Source: Lagopus muta (lineage: Eukaryota; Chordata; Aves; Galliformes; Phasianidae). Taken from it: a DNA stretch of 64,000 bases. A program made the position numbers and the translations under genes. The stretch spans positions 50,542,972-50,606,971 of the forward strand of contig NC_064437.1 of NCBI RefSeq assembly GCF_023343835.1, given 5' to 3'. Shown in pieces: positions 39,368 to 50,700 of the stretch. The notes under the pieces were generated by a model. That model was not told where the DNA came from, searched no databases, and saw only the letters and a list, made by a program, of their open reading frames with translations. Numbering within the stretch: the first letter of the stretch is position 1; every line of letters starts with the position of its first letter.

Positions 39368-39645
39368 TCATTGTAACGTTGAGGTCAATTGAAAATGTGG
39401 AAAACCACTTGATGACGAAGGACTTCTCACATCACTTCTATGTGGAAAATCACTGTAGAAAGTGTGAAAAGTGAGAGAAAAATGATACAGCTCTCAGTGG
39501 AGTAATGAACTGATGAAATCTTCGCCCTTTTGTCAGTATTAGCTTTTTTGATGGGAAGATTTGTTTTCACACAGAATACTAAAACCTATGAAACTGAGAA
39601 GTAGGGGAGTTCATATTTAATACTTTAAAAGAATCAGCTCAATGC

Positions 39646-39651
39646 AATAAA
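39646..39651 (+). terminator. Possible proximal poly(A) signal of TBC1D12
   Basis: AATAAA 279 bases past the stop codon. Downstream sequence has GTTGGTACTTT before an A-run. Usage is unknown. Confidence 0.35.
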
Positions 39652-40593
39652 CATTTCTAGTAACTTCTGTTGGTACTTTAAAAAAAAAAATTTTTGAGGC
39701 ATAACTTTTTTTTACAAATACCACAAAGGCACTTTTTTGGGGGGGATGAGGGAAATGCTGAATCTGAAAGGCTCCAAAACTGCTATCCAAACCAAATGCT
39801 TTGGTACAAATATTACCTCCAAAACGAACCGTTTAAAAGTATTAAGGACCAAATAAGGTTGTTTGGTATGTTTATGTGCAAGATGGTTACGATTTTGAGA
39901 AGGGGTATTGTCTTACTTACTGGTTTTTTTTTTGTTTTTTTGGTTTTTTAAGTTGCAGCTTCATTCTTCAGTCTGGGCAAATGTAATTAACTCAGGAACC
40001 GTAGAAGTATTGTGCCCAAGCCTGTTAGAGCAAAAATCATGCGAACTTTAAACAGTGGTAAGACCAGGGCTATTATTTTCAGATGTACGGCTTTCAAAAT
40101 GAGTGGTGTTAAGCATTTGTTTTGGTGTACTGGTTGTGCAGCTTCTTAAAAATGGGGTGGGTATTCTGTGAAAGGGTTTTGCCACCAGCAGTTTTATTTT
40201 GTTGAGCCATTGTTGGCTAAGATACACTAGTATGTAATGGTAAACACTACAAGCTGATGAACTATCTGCAGAATTTGTGTTGGTTTTTAACACTTGAGAG
40301 TCATGGAGACACTTCAGAATAATGCAGAGTATTTCTTGAAACTCTCTTATTAGCGTGCAATACCGAAAGCTGAAAGGCATATGGTTTAGAGATTCTTAAT
40401 TCTTTAACATCGCTTAGCTGTGAGAAATGAGGTCATGCTGTACATGTCACAGTGGCTGTTTTCAATGCTTTCTACTCTTGAAGATACTGTACAACAACTT
40501 CATGTTTTTGGGGGTTAGAAATATAAAATGGATAGCACTGCAGGTGAGGAGCACTTGCACTCTTTGGTCCATTTTTTGCTAATATTTACTGTA

Positions 40594-40599
40594 AATAAA
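40594..40599 (+). terminator. Possible middle poly(A) signal of TBC1D12
   Basis: AATAAA followed by ATGTGGGTTTTTGT, a good GT-rich downstream element, about 390 bases before the distal signal. Confidence 0.45.
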
Positions 40600-40987
40600 T
40601 TCCTTACATGTGGGTTTTTGTAACTGGTCCCTCTGTGGAAATCAAGTCCAAATTACCATTATTATGTATTTTTAAGTGCGGGAGGCTCTCGGTTGTCTGG
40701 TGTTTAAAGCAGAGTCTGCATAATTGGGGTGAAGATTTAGTGTGGTGTAATTACATTGCTATCTGGTTTAAAACTACGTATATACTATTCATAACATTAC
40801 AATTTGAAATCTAAATGTCAGATTTTTTCTTAACTTATGTATTCACTACTTTAATCGGATCCAATTTGTCTTATATTTTTGCGTTATCTTGTACAGTTTT
40901 CTTACTTTTCAAGTATAAATCTGTATATAACTGTAAATAGAAGGGACGAAGCCTTCCTTTAAGACCACTAGTAACAATTCCTGTGTA

Positions 40988-40993
40988 AATAAA
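40988..40993 (+). terminator. Distal poly(A) signal of TBC1D12
   Basis: AATAAA with a GT-rich downstream stretch (GTCTGTCTGGAGTGTATTTTTG) starting about 25 bases later. The GC- and CpG-rich NOC3L promoter begins right after, so this is the last possible site before the next gene. Confidence 0.75.
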
Positions 40994-41049
40994 ACTTACA
41001 GCAGAAATGCAGCCTAGTCTGTCTGGAGTGTATTTTTGTTGCAAAGCAA

Positions 41050-41760
41050 ACCGCCCCCCTCCCTTACGGCGCGGTAAGGCTACAGCACGGCAGCCCTAAT
41101 CGCCACGCGTCTGCTCATTGGGCCTTTCTTCAGATTGTCCCAGCGGGACCGCGCCGCTAGGGGGCGCTGTGGGTGCGAGCAGTGGGAGCCGGCCCCGTTC
41201 CGGCACAGCGCTTCCGCCGCCGGAGCAGCGCTCGTGGGCCGCCGCCATGAAGCCGGTAGGGCGCTGCGGGGCGGAGGCGCGGGGTTGGGGCTGTCTTCTC
41301 GCGCGGGCCCGGCCCGCCGTCGATCCGTGGGGGTTCGTAGCGTGCTGTAGGAAGCGGCGGAGCGTTGTAGGGCTGCGGTACGGCAGCGCGACTGGAGCAG
41401 GCGGCGCGGCAGCTCGTTCAGCTCCGGCTGCCCTGTGAGAGCCACGCGCGGCTCTGAGGTGACTTTCTGCCTTCCTTCCCATCCCGACCCCCCGGCGCTG
41501 TGGCCTTTTTGGTATTGGGCCCGCGCCGATGGGTGCGCGTGATTTCCCGTGGCACCTGTCGGCCTGCACAGCTGCCGTGCCCAGCTTCGTGCTGCTCAGG
41601 CACGCGCCCGGCCCGTAGCCTCGGAGCAGAATCTCCGTGTGCAGCTGTGCTGGGGCAGAGCGTGCAGATGGAGGCGGGCCGAGGGAGTGTGCTCGGGCGG
41701 GCTGCGTGCCGTGCCGGGCTATGAGGGTGCTTTCTGCGGCTGAAAACTGGTCGGTGTAGG
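41050..41760 (+). promoter_or_regulatory. NOC3L: CpG island promoter of NOC3L
   Basis: GC and CpG content jump within 60 bases of the TBC1D12 poly(A) site and stay high into NOC3L intron 1. GCTTCCGCCGCCGGAGC at about 41211-41226 includes an ETS-type CTTCCG core. GCCGCCAT over the start codon matches the reverse of the YY1 site ATGGCGGC, a common arrangement in ribosome-related and housekeeping genes. No TATA box is seen. Long open frames on the opposite strand here are composition artefacts. Confidence 0.75.
41247..41255 (+). CDS. NOC3L: NOC3L exon 1 coding part (residues 1-3)
   Basis: Only ATG AAG CCG is coding before the donor GTAGGG. The context GCCGCCATGA is a near-ideal Kozak site. The human protein also begins with MK and a third residue followed by a run of Arg/Lys, which supports the nine-base coding exon. 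No other in-frame ATG lies at the start of exon 2. Confidence 0.88.
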
Positions 41761-44700
41761 GTTTGGTAATTGTCGGTTTCTGTAAAGCGTTCGTCACGTC
41801 TCTTATCGATTTAATGCTTTGGAGTGAGATTGGAGCACACTGATGCTTTGGTTGGCTTGGAGAAGAAGGGCTCAGGGGAGACCTCGATGTACTTCCTGTA
41901 CTTGAAGGGAAAGTATAGACAGGAGGGGGTGCGACTTTGTATGTGGCCTGTAGTCCCCAAGGGGGTGGCCTTGGACTAAAAGAGGGGGGTGTTAGGGGAA
42001 AATTCTGTACTCAGAGGGAGCTGAGGCTCTGGCACTGCTGCCCAGAGCTGTGGGTGCCCCATCTCTGGAGGCTCTCAGGGCTGGGTTGGATGGGGCTCTG
42101 GACCCTCATGTGGTGGGGGGCACCAGCTCCTGGGAGAGGGTTGGAGCACTATTGAGGTCTCTTTCATCCCAAGCCACTTTATGGTTCTTCTGATACATTC
42201 AGATAAACAAGATTAACCCAAGTGTTGGGTCCTGCACTTTAGTCACAACAACCCCAGGCAACCCTACAGGCTTAGGGAGGAATGGCTAGAAAGCTGTCTG
42301 ACGGAAAGGGACCTTGATATACTGATGGACAGCCAGGTGCATATGAGCCAGCAGTGTGCCCAGGTGGCCAGGATGGCCGCTTGTATCAAGAATGGTGTGG
42401 TGAGCAGGATTAGGAAAGTAATCCTGCCTCTGAGCTCAGCACTGGTAAGGCCTCATCTCAAGTACTGTGTTCAGTTTTTGGCGTCTCAGTACAGAAAAGA
42501 TGTGGAGGTGCTGGAGCACATCTAAATAAGGGCAGCAAGGCTTGTGAAGGGCTTGAAGAATATGCCCTATGAGGGGAGACAGAAGGAACTGGGGCTATTC
42601 AATCTGGAGAAAAAGAGGCTGAGGGGAGACCTTCAAACACCTGGAAGGTCATTGCAGCAAGGGCAGGGTTGGTCTCTTCTCACTGGTGACAGGTGTCAGG
42701 ACGAGGGAAAATGATGTCAAGTTGCACTAGGTTAAGCTTAGGTTGGATATCAGGAAACGCTTCTTTACAGGAAGGGTTGTTAAGCACTGGAATAGGCTCT
42801 CCAGGGAGGTGGTTGAGTCACCATCCCTGGATGTGTTTAAAAACCATTTGGGTGCAGTGCTCAGGGACATGATTTAGCAGAGGGTTGTTAGAGTTAGGGT
42901 AGTATGGTTAGACTGTGGTTGGACTTGATGTTCTTTAAGGTCTTTTCCAACCTGAGCAATTCTATAATTCTGCGATTCTAAGTTGTTCAGAACTGATAGA
43001 AGTACAGACTGAATGAGATGGCAGCCAACAAAAATAAGTTTAATGAAGGGTTTGAACGTGGCAGTTACATGGAATTTTCAATTTGTTCCCCAGAGAAAAA
43101 ACACAAAGCGCGTCCCAAGCTTTCGCAAGTTACTGAGAACTAGTAAAATAAAACTTGACAACAAATTAAAGAATAAACAGTACAAACAGCAGAGTGCTGC
43201 TAAGAAGTATCGGAAAGAACAAAAGAAGCTAAGGCAGGCTGTCAGAGATGCTGTCTGTAAAAAACCTTTTCCACTGGAGGATTACAAGAAGAAACATGTT
43301 GGTAAGTGCTTGCTCAATGCTGTTTTTTCATAGAAAAGATACGACTGTTACTAATGTTCTGCTGTTCTACATTATAAAATTTTGTTTCAAGAAAACAACA
43401 TTTCATTTACTGTGCACAGATAAGCACTTTTTTTTTTGTAAAAGAAAGAAAGGGAAGTTATGAAAAATGGAAAATGCAACCATTCTGGCTACAGGGTATG
43501 ACAGATGGAGGTGGTAGAGATGTGCTTGCTCTAATTGTTATAGACTGTCATAATAAAGGGGTCATTTTCTGCCCATTTTCTGGGCAGAAAAAAAACGGAT
43601 GAGGTTTAACAAAAGCAAGTGTAGAGTCTTGCATCTGGGGAGGAATAATTGCATGCACCAGTACAGGTTGGGGGATGACCTGCTGGAGGGGAGCTCTGTG
43701 GAGAGGGACCTGGGTGTCCTGGTGGATGACAGGTTGGCCATGAGCCAGCAGTGTGCCCTTGTGGCCAAAAAGGCCAATGGCTTACTGGGGTGCATTAAAA
43801 AGAGCGTGTCCAGCAGGTCAAAGGAGGTGATCCTCCCCCTCTACTCTGCCCTGGTAAGACCTCATCTGGAGTACTGCGTCCAATTCTGGGCTCCCCAGTA
43901 CAAAAAAGACAGGGATCTCTTGGAAAGAGTCCAGCGGAGGGCCACAAAAATGGTGAAGGGCCTGGAGCATCTCCCCTATGAAGAAAGGCTGAGTGAACTG
44001 GGTCTGTTCAGCCTTGAGAAAAGGAGACTGAGAGGGGACCTGATCCAGGTCTATAAATATCTAAGGTGTGGGGGGCAGAATGGCGAGGCCGGACTCTTTT
44101 CAGTGGTGAGTGGAGACAGGACAAGGGGAAACGGCAGGAAACTGCAGCATAGGAAGTTCTGCACAAACATGCGCAAGAACTTCTTTACAGTGAGGTGACG
44201 GAGCACTGGAACAGGCTGCCCAGGGAGGTGGTGGAGTCTCCTTCTCTGGAGACGTTCAAGACCTGCCTGGATGCCTACCTGTGCGACCTGCTGTAGGGAA
44301 CCTGCTTTGGCAGGGGGGTTGGACTCGATGATCTCTGGAGGTCCCTTCCAACCCCTACAATTCTGTGATTCTGTCATTTTCTGGGTTAATGTAAACATGT
44401 GCTTGAAGGTTGATGAGAACAAAGTTGAAGTAAGGTGTCTCAGGTGTAGGCAGCATTAGGTTTATAAGTGTGAGTGTATGTACAGCATCTTAATTTGTGC
44501 ACGTTATCTCTGAAATAGCTGAAAAACGGGAGGAAGAAGAGGAAGATGAAGCGCTTCCACTGGACATGATGGATGAAGATGACTTGAAGTTAATGGAAGA
44601 TTTGGCTCGGAAAGCATCATTTTTAACCAGGGATATTTCTTCTAAGTGAGTTTTGTGATGTCTATTTTTTGTAGTATTTTAGTTTTGTTTGGCTTACGTG

Positions 44701-47700
44701 CAATGTAATACATTTGTCACAAGGTCCCTTTCAGTCTGGTGTTTCTTTGCAGTTCCAGTTTCGTGTTTCCTTAGTCTGTTGGTACATTCAGTATTAATGT
44801 AGCAATGTATGTCAGATCATTCATGGACTCTGCTGTCCTTCATGATACTGTTTCTGCATTGTTCACTCCTGTGAGGTCCATGACTGTGAGATGAATAGCA
44901 TTCCTCAAACTAAATGAAATGACAACCTGTACACGAGGGTCCCATTGGGCTTGCATGCTGGTACAGTCCTTGATGGCAGATCTGCTCAGGGTGAAGTTTT
45001 CAGTATGCCAGGGCAGCTGCACGTGTAGTGGTAAAAGGAGAGAGCAGTCTGGTCTAGGTGAGAGAGAGGCTGTGCTGAGATCCCAGTAGTTTCTGTTTTT
45101 CATCTCTCTATATTTTATGTATCTTTTTCAAATTTGTTAAGATTTGAGGACAGAAATTATGCTTCCAAAGGATGTTTACCTTACAAACTTCATGTGATTT
45201 GTTCATTGTTGTCTTACTTTGAAGGGCCCCTGAGGATGTTACTGCTTCATGAATGGCAGCAGCTAGCACTGTGGTTTCCAGATGGCCCTATTGACTCAGA
45301 CTTGTGAATAACAGCTGTATTTTCTTTATGCTCAGCAGCCAGTTACAGCTGTTGAGGTCCGGTGCATGTTGAGTAGGATTTGAGCACATAGGAAAGGTTT
45401 GATCTACACAGGGACATTGAGGCAGTCTGGTGCTGATCTTGCAGTGTTTCTAAGGTGGCTGTGTGATATGTAACATGACTCTACCAGTGGTCTTCCTTGC
45501 TGAAGCCTACCAATCTCGGAACACATGGCTTTCAGAGTCCATTACAGATCTGTAGTTGAAGTTCTGTCACTTACAAAACCAAAAGCAGTGTTTCTAGTAA
45601 AAAAAAGACTGTGCTGCTCACTTCAAAAGGTGATTCATCATCCCTGGCTTTTAGTTTATGAATAAGATGAAGAGATAACATACCTTGTAGTTATGCCTGT
45701 ACTACAGGAGAATACAACTTTTAACTGTTTTTTGGTAAATGTTGCATGCGTATGTTTAGACTCATATAAATATTTCAGTATTCACCAAACAAAGTGGCTG
45801 ACCTGCCAGGCTCACTAAGTCTTATCTTGTCTTTGCTCATATCACATTTTAATTTCCTCTAAAAAGAGATGGGAAGTGCTACGTTGTCATGAATTCAAAA
45901 ATCCCATATGGATCTGCATTAACATTGTCTCAGTGAGTGGTGACTGGTGCTATCACAGTGAATACACTTCAGCATTCCACTGCATATGATCAGCTGTCAT
46001 ATGTTTTTCTAAGTGTGAACACCTAATCCAGCTAGTATACTGTCATACATGGTTCATGTCTAATTAGATGGTTAATTGATTTTGTTTGCCTTGTGTTTTA
46101 TCAGTGAACCTGTTCACATCAAGAAACGAAAACGTGAAAGCGTGATTGCAAAATATGAGAAGGTACCAAGACGTGGAAACACTGAACCAGAGAAAGAGCT
46201 CATCCATCTACTCCCTATCAAAGACAAAGGTGGCATTATTCCCCAAACCATGGAAAAGCCAGGTAAGGCACAGATTTTTCAATCAGAATAGCATCCAACA
46301 TGTATATAACTTGTTCTTTCAGAATTTCTCAGTGTTTATTACAGGCTTGACTCTGGGCTGTTTTTGCAGTTCCTGATGTTGCTGAGGATGAAGAAGAAGA
46401 TACAGAAGAAATGGAGGTAGCAGAAGGTAATAAAGCATCATGTTTATTTATTTCTCTTTTTCCAAATCGCTGATGGATTTGAGGAATCCACTGCTGTTCT
46501 GTAAGGATGTTTGTCATTTATTTTTTTTTAGGGTGTGTGTTACCATTTTACCCAAAAAGCATAACAGTGAGTTAGAGTTTACTTTCTTATGTATTAGGAT
46601 TCTAGGACCTTTGGGAACAGATTTCCACAGCTGGCTTCAAAATTGTTCCTTCTTTAAGACATAGAAAATGCAAATATATCAACTGTGTTTTTGAAAGAAA
46701 AAGTGATTGGTGAAAAACTTGCTGCAAATTGTAGGGCTCCTCAATTTCTTGGCACAGCTGGGGTCATATGTTGACTTTATGTTATCACTGTGCTTGGGGA
46801 AAAGTATTTGAAGATTCAAAAAGATTTTAGTTCACTTTTGCAAACATAAGATTCTAAAGTGGAGCAGGAATCAAGCTCTGAGTTAATACAAGCTCTAGCA
46901 GGTTCGTTCATAAAGCTGCTTTTACTGTGGAACTGTATGTTGTATTGTTGAGTGGGTTACCAGTCATTTGAATGCAGTATCTAGAACTGTGGTTTACAGT
47001 ATGGTATTTGTTAGTGGCTTCTCCAGTGACTCTTCTCTTTAACTCCTATGCTCTGTGCTAGACTTCAATGAAGAACCGCCACCTGTTCTCACTCCTGAGG
47101 AAATGGCTGCTCAAAGGAAAATAAAGCTGCAAGAAAGGAAGATGCACATTGCTGCCTTAGCATCTGCCATTCTCTCTGACCCAGAAAACAACGTAGGTAG
47201 CATTTATTTAACATGCATGTGTGTGTGCCTGTGTTGTGCAGCAAGTCAGTAAATAAAGATCTGAAGTGACCAAGTGATAGCAAAAGCAAAAGAATACATC
47301 AGTAAAACAAGGGCAAGTACAGTATTGCATCACTCTCTGAGGATTGCAAGCAGTGAAACTGCTGCTATAGATCGATGCAAAGGATTTGAATCATGTAAGG
47401 GTCCAGGTGACTGTGTTGGCTCTGTTCAGGAGTAACGTGGTCCTCTGAATAACTTCAGGAATAATATTGTATCTGGTGTTTCTTACCCAAACTACCTTGT
47501 TCCTTAATCATAACCTCTATTTCAGCTCTGCTTTCAGGGTTGTGTATAGAAGTTCTCAGTGCTTCAGTATATGCTGGTAGTTTGTTATAATTCTAGGTAA
47601 TTTTAGAATGGCATCGTAGTTTTAACATTGCCAAGATAAAATTTTGATGGGTTACCCAGCATATTTTGGTTCTTTATACAATGCTAAGTAAAGCAAGTTA

Positions 47701-50700
47701 ATTGCTTTTTTTTCCCCCCCCGGTGTTTAGAAATGGGGCGGATGTCTTGTGACAGACTTGCAGAATTATATGTTGTGCTTGGAAATTGGTTTGAGGGTGA
47801 TGTTCAGCTGACCTCATCAGTCTCTTTTCTTAATCAGATTAAAAAGTTGAAGGAGTTGCGTGCCATGCTGATGGAACAGGACCCTAATGTTGCTGTGATA
47901 GTTCGGAAGTTGGTCATGGTTTCTCTGATGGAAGTATTCAAAGATATTGCTCCTTCTTACAAAATTCGGCCTCTGACTGAAGCAGAAAAGGCAACCAAGG
48001 TGAAATATCACATTTCTCTATAGTTTTCTGAGTCAGACAGATTTATTAGATCATGCCAAATACTGTTGCTTTAACATGAATTTCTGGTTTAGAACAAAGA
48101 ACAGCAAATACACAAGCACTTAAGGATGTTGTGAAACTGTGACAATTTGGGAGCAGAAGTGTTTGGTTTGAACCTTAATTCTTGCATAATTCTTTCAGTA
48201 AGCAGGGGACTGATGGTTATGGTGGAAAGTAATAGTATACTAAATAGTATACCAAACCTGAGTGGGTGACTTTCATCATAAACCCTGGAACAAGACAGTG
48301 GTTTTTGTCACACTGAGGGAAATGGAAAGAAAGCAAATTAAATACCACTGTCACCTCACTGGCACAAATTACTGTGAAGTGCTGAATTTTCAGAACAGTT
48401 TCTTTTTGTTTTACTGTATCCTTTAGGTGTTCAGGGGCAGCCTGATCTGATGCCTGACTTAGTGGTTGGCAACCAGCCCATGTCAGGGGGGTTGGAACTA
48501 GGTGATCCCTTCCAACCCAGACTGTTCTGTGATTCTGGATGTTGTTTGTAACCAGTTTTGTAGGTGCTTTTAATAGAGCCATGGCTCTAAAATAACAGCT
48601 GGATCCAAAATTGCACTTTAGTCCCCAGAAATGAAATAGGCCTAGTTAGGAGGAGTGCTTAGACCACAAGAGCATGTCTAGTAATAAGCAGAAATATTGT
48701 ATTGTTAATACATTTCTAGTAATGCCTGTCTAAAAGGAAAAACCTTGTTAGGTATCTCATACGTGTTTTAATTTTGAGGTATTTTTTGTACTACTGCCTA
48801 ATTTTGGTCTCCAAATAATATTTTACTTGTGTAATGTACATAGGTTAAAAAAGAAACTCAGAAACTGAGAGAATTTGAAGAAGGCCTTGTGAGCCAGTAT
48901 AAATTTTACTTGGAAAATCTGGAACAAACAATTAAAGGTACCGTGAACACTTTTTTATAGTAAATGCAAAATTGTTTTCAGGATCACAGTTTACCTCTGC
49001 TGATTGAGTGCTAACCATAGCCATCTTTTATGTAATTAGTATTTCATATAATTGCAGAAGAACATATGTAACAACTAAAATTGTAACTGTGTAGAAGCTC
49101 CTGTTCATTTTGGAAGTAATTACTAACAATGTTATTTTGTGCAGATTGGAAACAGAGGAAGTTGAAGAAAAGCAATGTTGTCTCATTAAAGGCATACAAA
49201 GGCCTAGCAGAGATTGCAGTGAAGTGTCTGTGTGAGCTGCTTGTGGCCCTACCCCACTTCAACTTCCACAATAACATCATTGTTCTCATTGTTCCTCTCA
49301 TGAATGATACATCAAAAAAGGTAAGTGATTTTCTTATTCGGAAGAGTTCTTGTTTTGCATGAAAAATAATTTATTTCTGAGCTTTATTCCAGTATCCACA
49401 TCTTGTGACCTTATCTTTTCCCTATTTTACAAGCTGTAAAACTGCTTTCTGATTAGTAAATACTATCAGTGATGTCAATTAGCTGTTCTCATGGAAAAAC
49501 TTGTTTGAATTCACCTTTCAGATCTCTGAACTATGCTGTGAAGCAGTTAAGAAGCTCTTTAAGCAAGACAAGTTGGGCTTTGCTTCACTTGGTGTAGTTA
49601 AGGTTGTTTCTGGCCTTGTAAAGGGTAGAAATTACAATGTCCGACCTGAGGTAAGAGTCTTTCTGTTATACTTCACAATTTTCATTTTTTGAAAGTTTAA
49701 AAAAAATCTAAAGGTTGAAGTTAGTGCAGCTGCTGGCTGTAGACAAGCAGAATTTCATCACTGTCGGATCACATGGGAATATTAGAGGTGGCCTGGGCCA
49801 GAAAGTGAGAAAGAGAAATAAAGGCAGGGGAAAGAAACTGGGAGCAGAAGAGCAGATCTCAGTAGAGACGTGGGTTATGTCAGGCAGGAAGACTTGAAGT
49901 GAGAGAGGCAAATGGAGAGATGGATAAAAATTTGGTTTTATCCATTGCTGAGGAAGGAACTGTGAGCAGAGATGAATGATACAGATGAGAAGGAGCATAA
50001 GGAGAGTAAACATAAGAATCTGTGAGCAGCAAAGCTCACCAACTAGTATGGAATTCAGGATTTCTTAACCCTTCCTTTCCTCTTCTGTTGACCACCTCTC
50101 ATTTTATTTATTTATTTTCCCATAGGTGTTAAAAGTTTTTCTTCACTTAAGAATTAAGGAGGTGGAATTAAAAAAAGATTCCGAAGACATTGCACCGAAG
50201 AAGAAGTTCATGACTTTCAAGGAGAAAAGAAAACATCTTTCAAGAATGCAAAGAAAGGTAATGATTTGTGCCTTTTGGGTGTTGATAACATATTCAATTG
50301 CTTCTATTAAGAAGGAATACACCTATGCTGGTTGCCCTGTAGCATCACAGGATGCCTTAAGCAACTCACCAGTCATGAATTGTTCCTTTGGAAGGTTTGT
50401 TCACTGGGTATCTTTGGGATCTGGGTGTCCAGGTTGGTTGGAAACATTTACTCTGCTGGAAGGTTTGTTTACTTAAAATCAATTGTATGTTTTCAGTGGA
50501 AGAAAGCAGAAGAGAAGCTAGAAAGAGAACTCCTGGAAGCAGAAGCTTCAGAAAGTAAAGAAAAAAAACTGAAGCTGGTAAGTAATTTAGAAGTGATTTT
50601 CCCATTTTTGCAAAGTAGCAACTCTTAATCATTTTGTAACCAAGAGTCTCCCTGCTAACTCAAACTGTCAACATTTCATACTGCTAGATACTGTCAGCAG

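Larger units (their letters stand above)
39368..41012 (+). other. TBC1D12: TBC1D12 3'UTR
   Basis: About 1.6 kb of AT-rich sequence from the stop to the cleavage site expected 10-25 bases after the hexamer at 40988. Two internal AATAAA hexamers (39646, 40594) could give shorter isoforms. An A-run at about 39680-39690 could act as an internal oligo(dT) priming site in cDNA work. Confidence 0.8.
41256..43093 (+). other. NOC3L intron 1
   Basis: A 1.8 kb intron. The first 500 bp belong to the CpG island and most of the rest is two adjoining CR1 fragments in the sense orientation. Confidence 0.88.
43302..44518 (+). other. NOC3L intron 2
   Basis: A 1.2 kb intron, two thirds of which is one CR1 copy. 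The rest is AT-rich and featureless. Confidence 0.9.

Noticed and set aside
41096-41797. 233-codon minus-strand frame in the NOC3L CpG island
   Set aside because: Another GC-driven open frame with no recognisable protein or splice structure.
43599-44198. 199-codon open frame as a host gene
   Set aside because: It is the C-terminal part of a CR1 LINE polyprotein within an intron, not a cellular gene.
47700-47837. Alternative start of NOC3L exon 7 at an upstream open frame from 47733
   Set aside because: The in-frame upstream residues have no counterpart in NOC3L, and joining at 47838 restores the conserved PENN-IKKLKEL junction.
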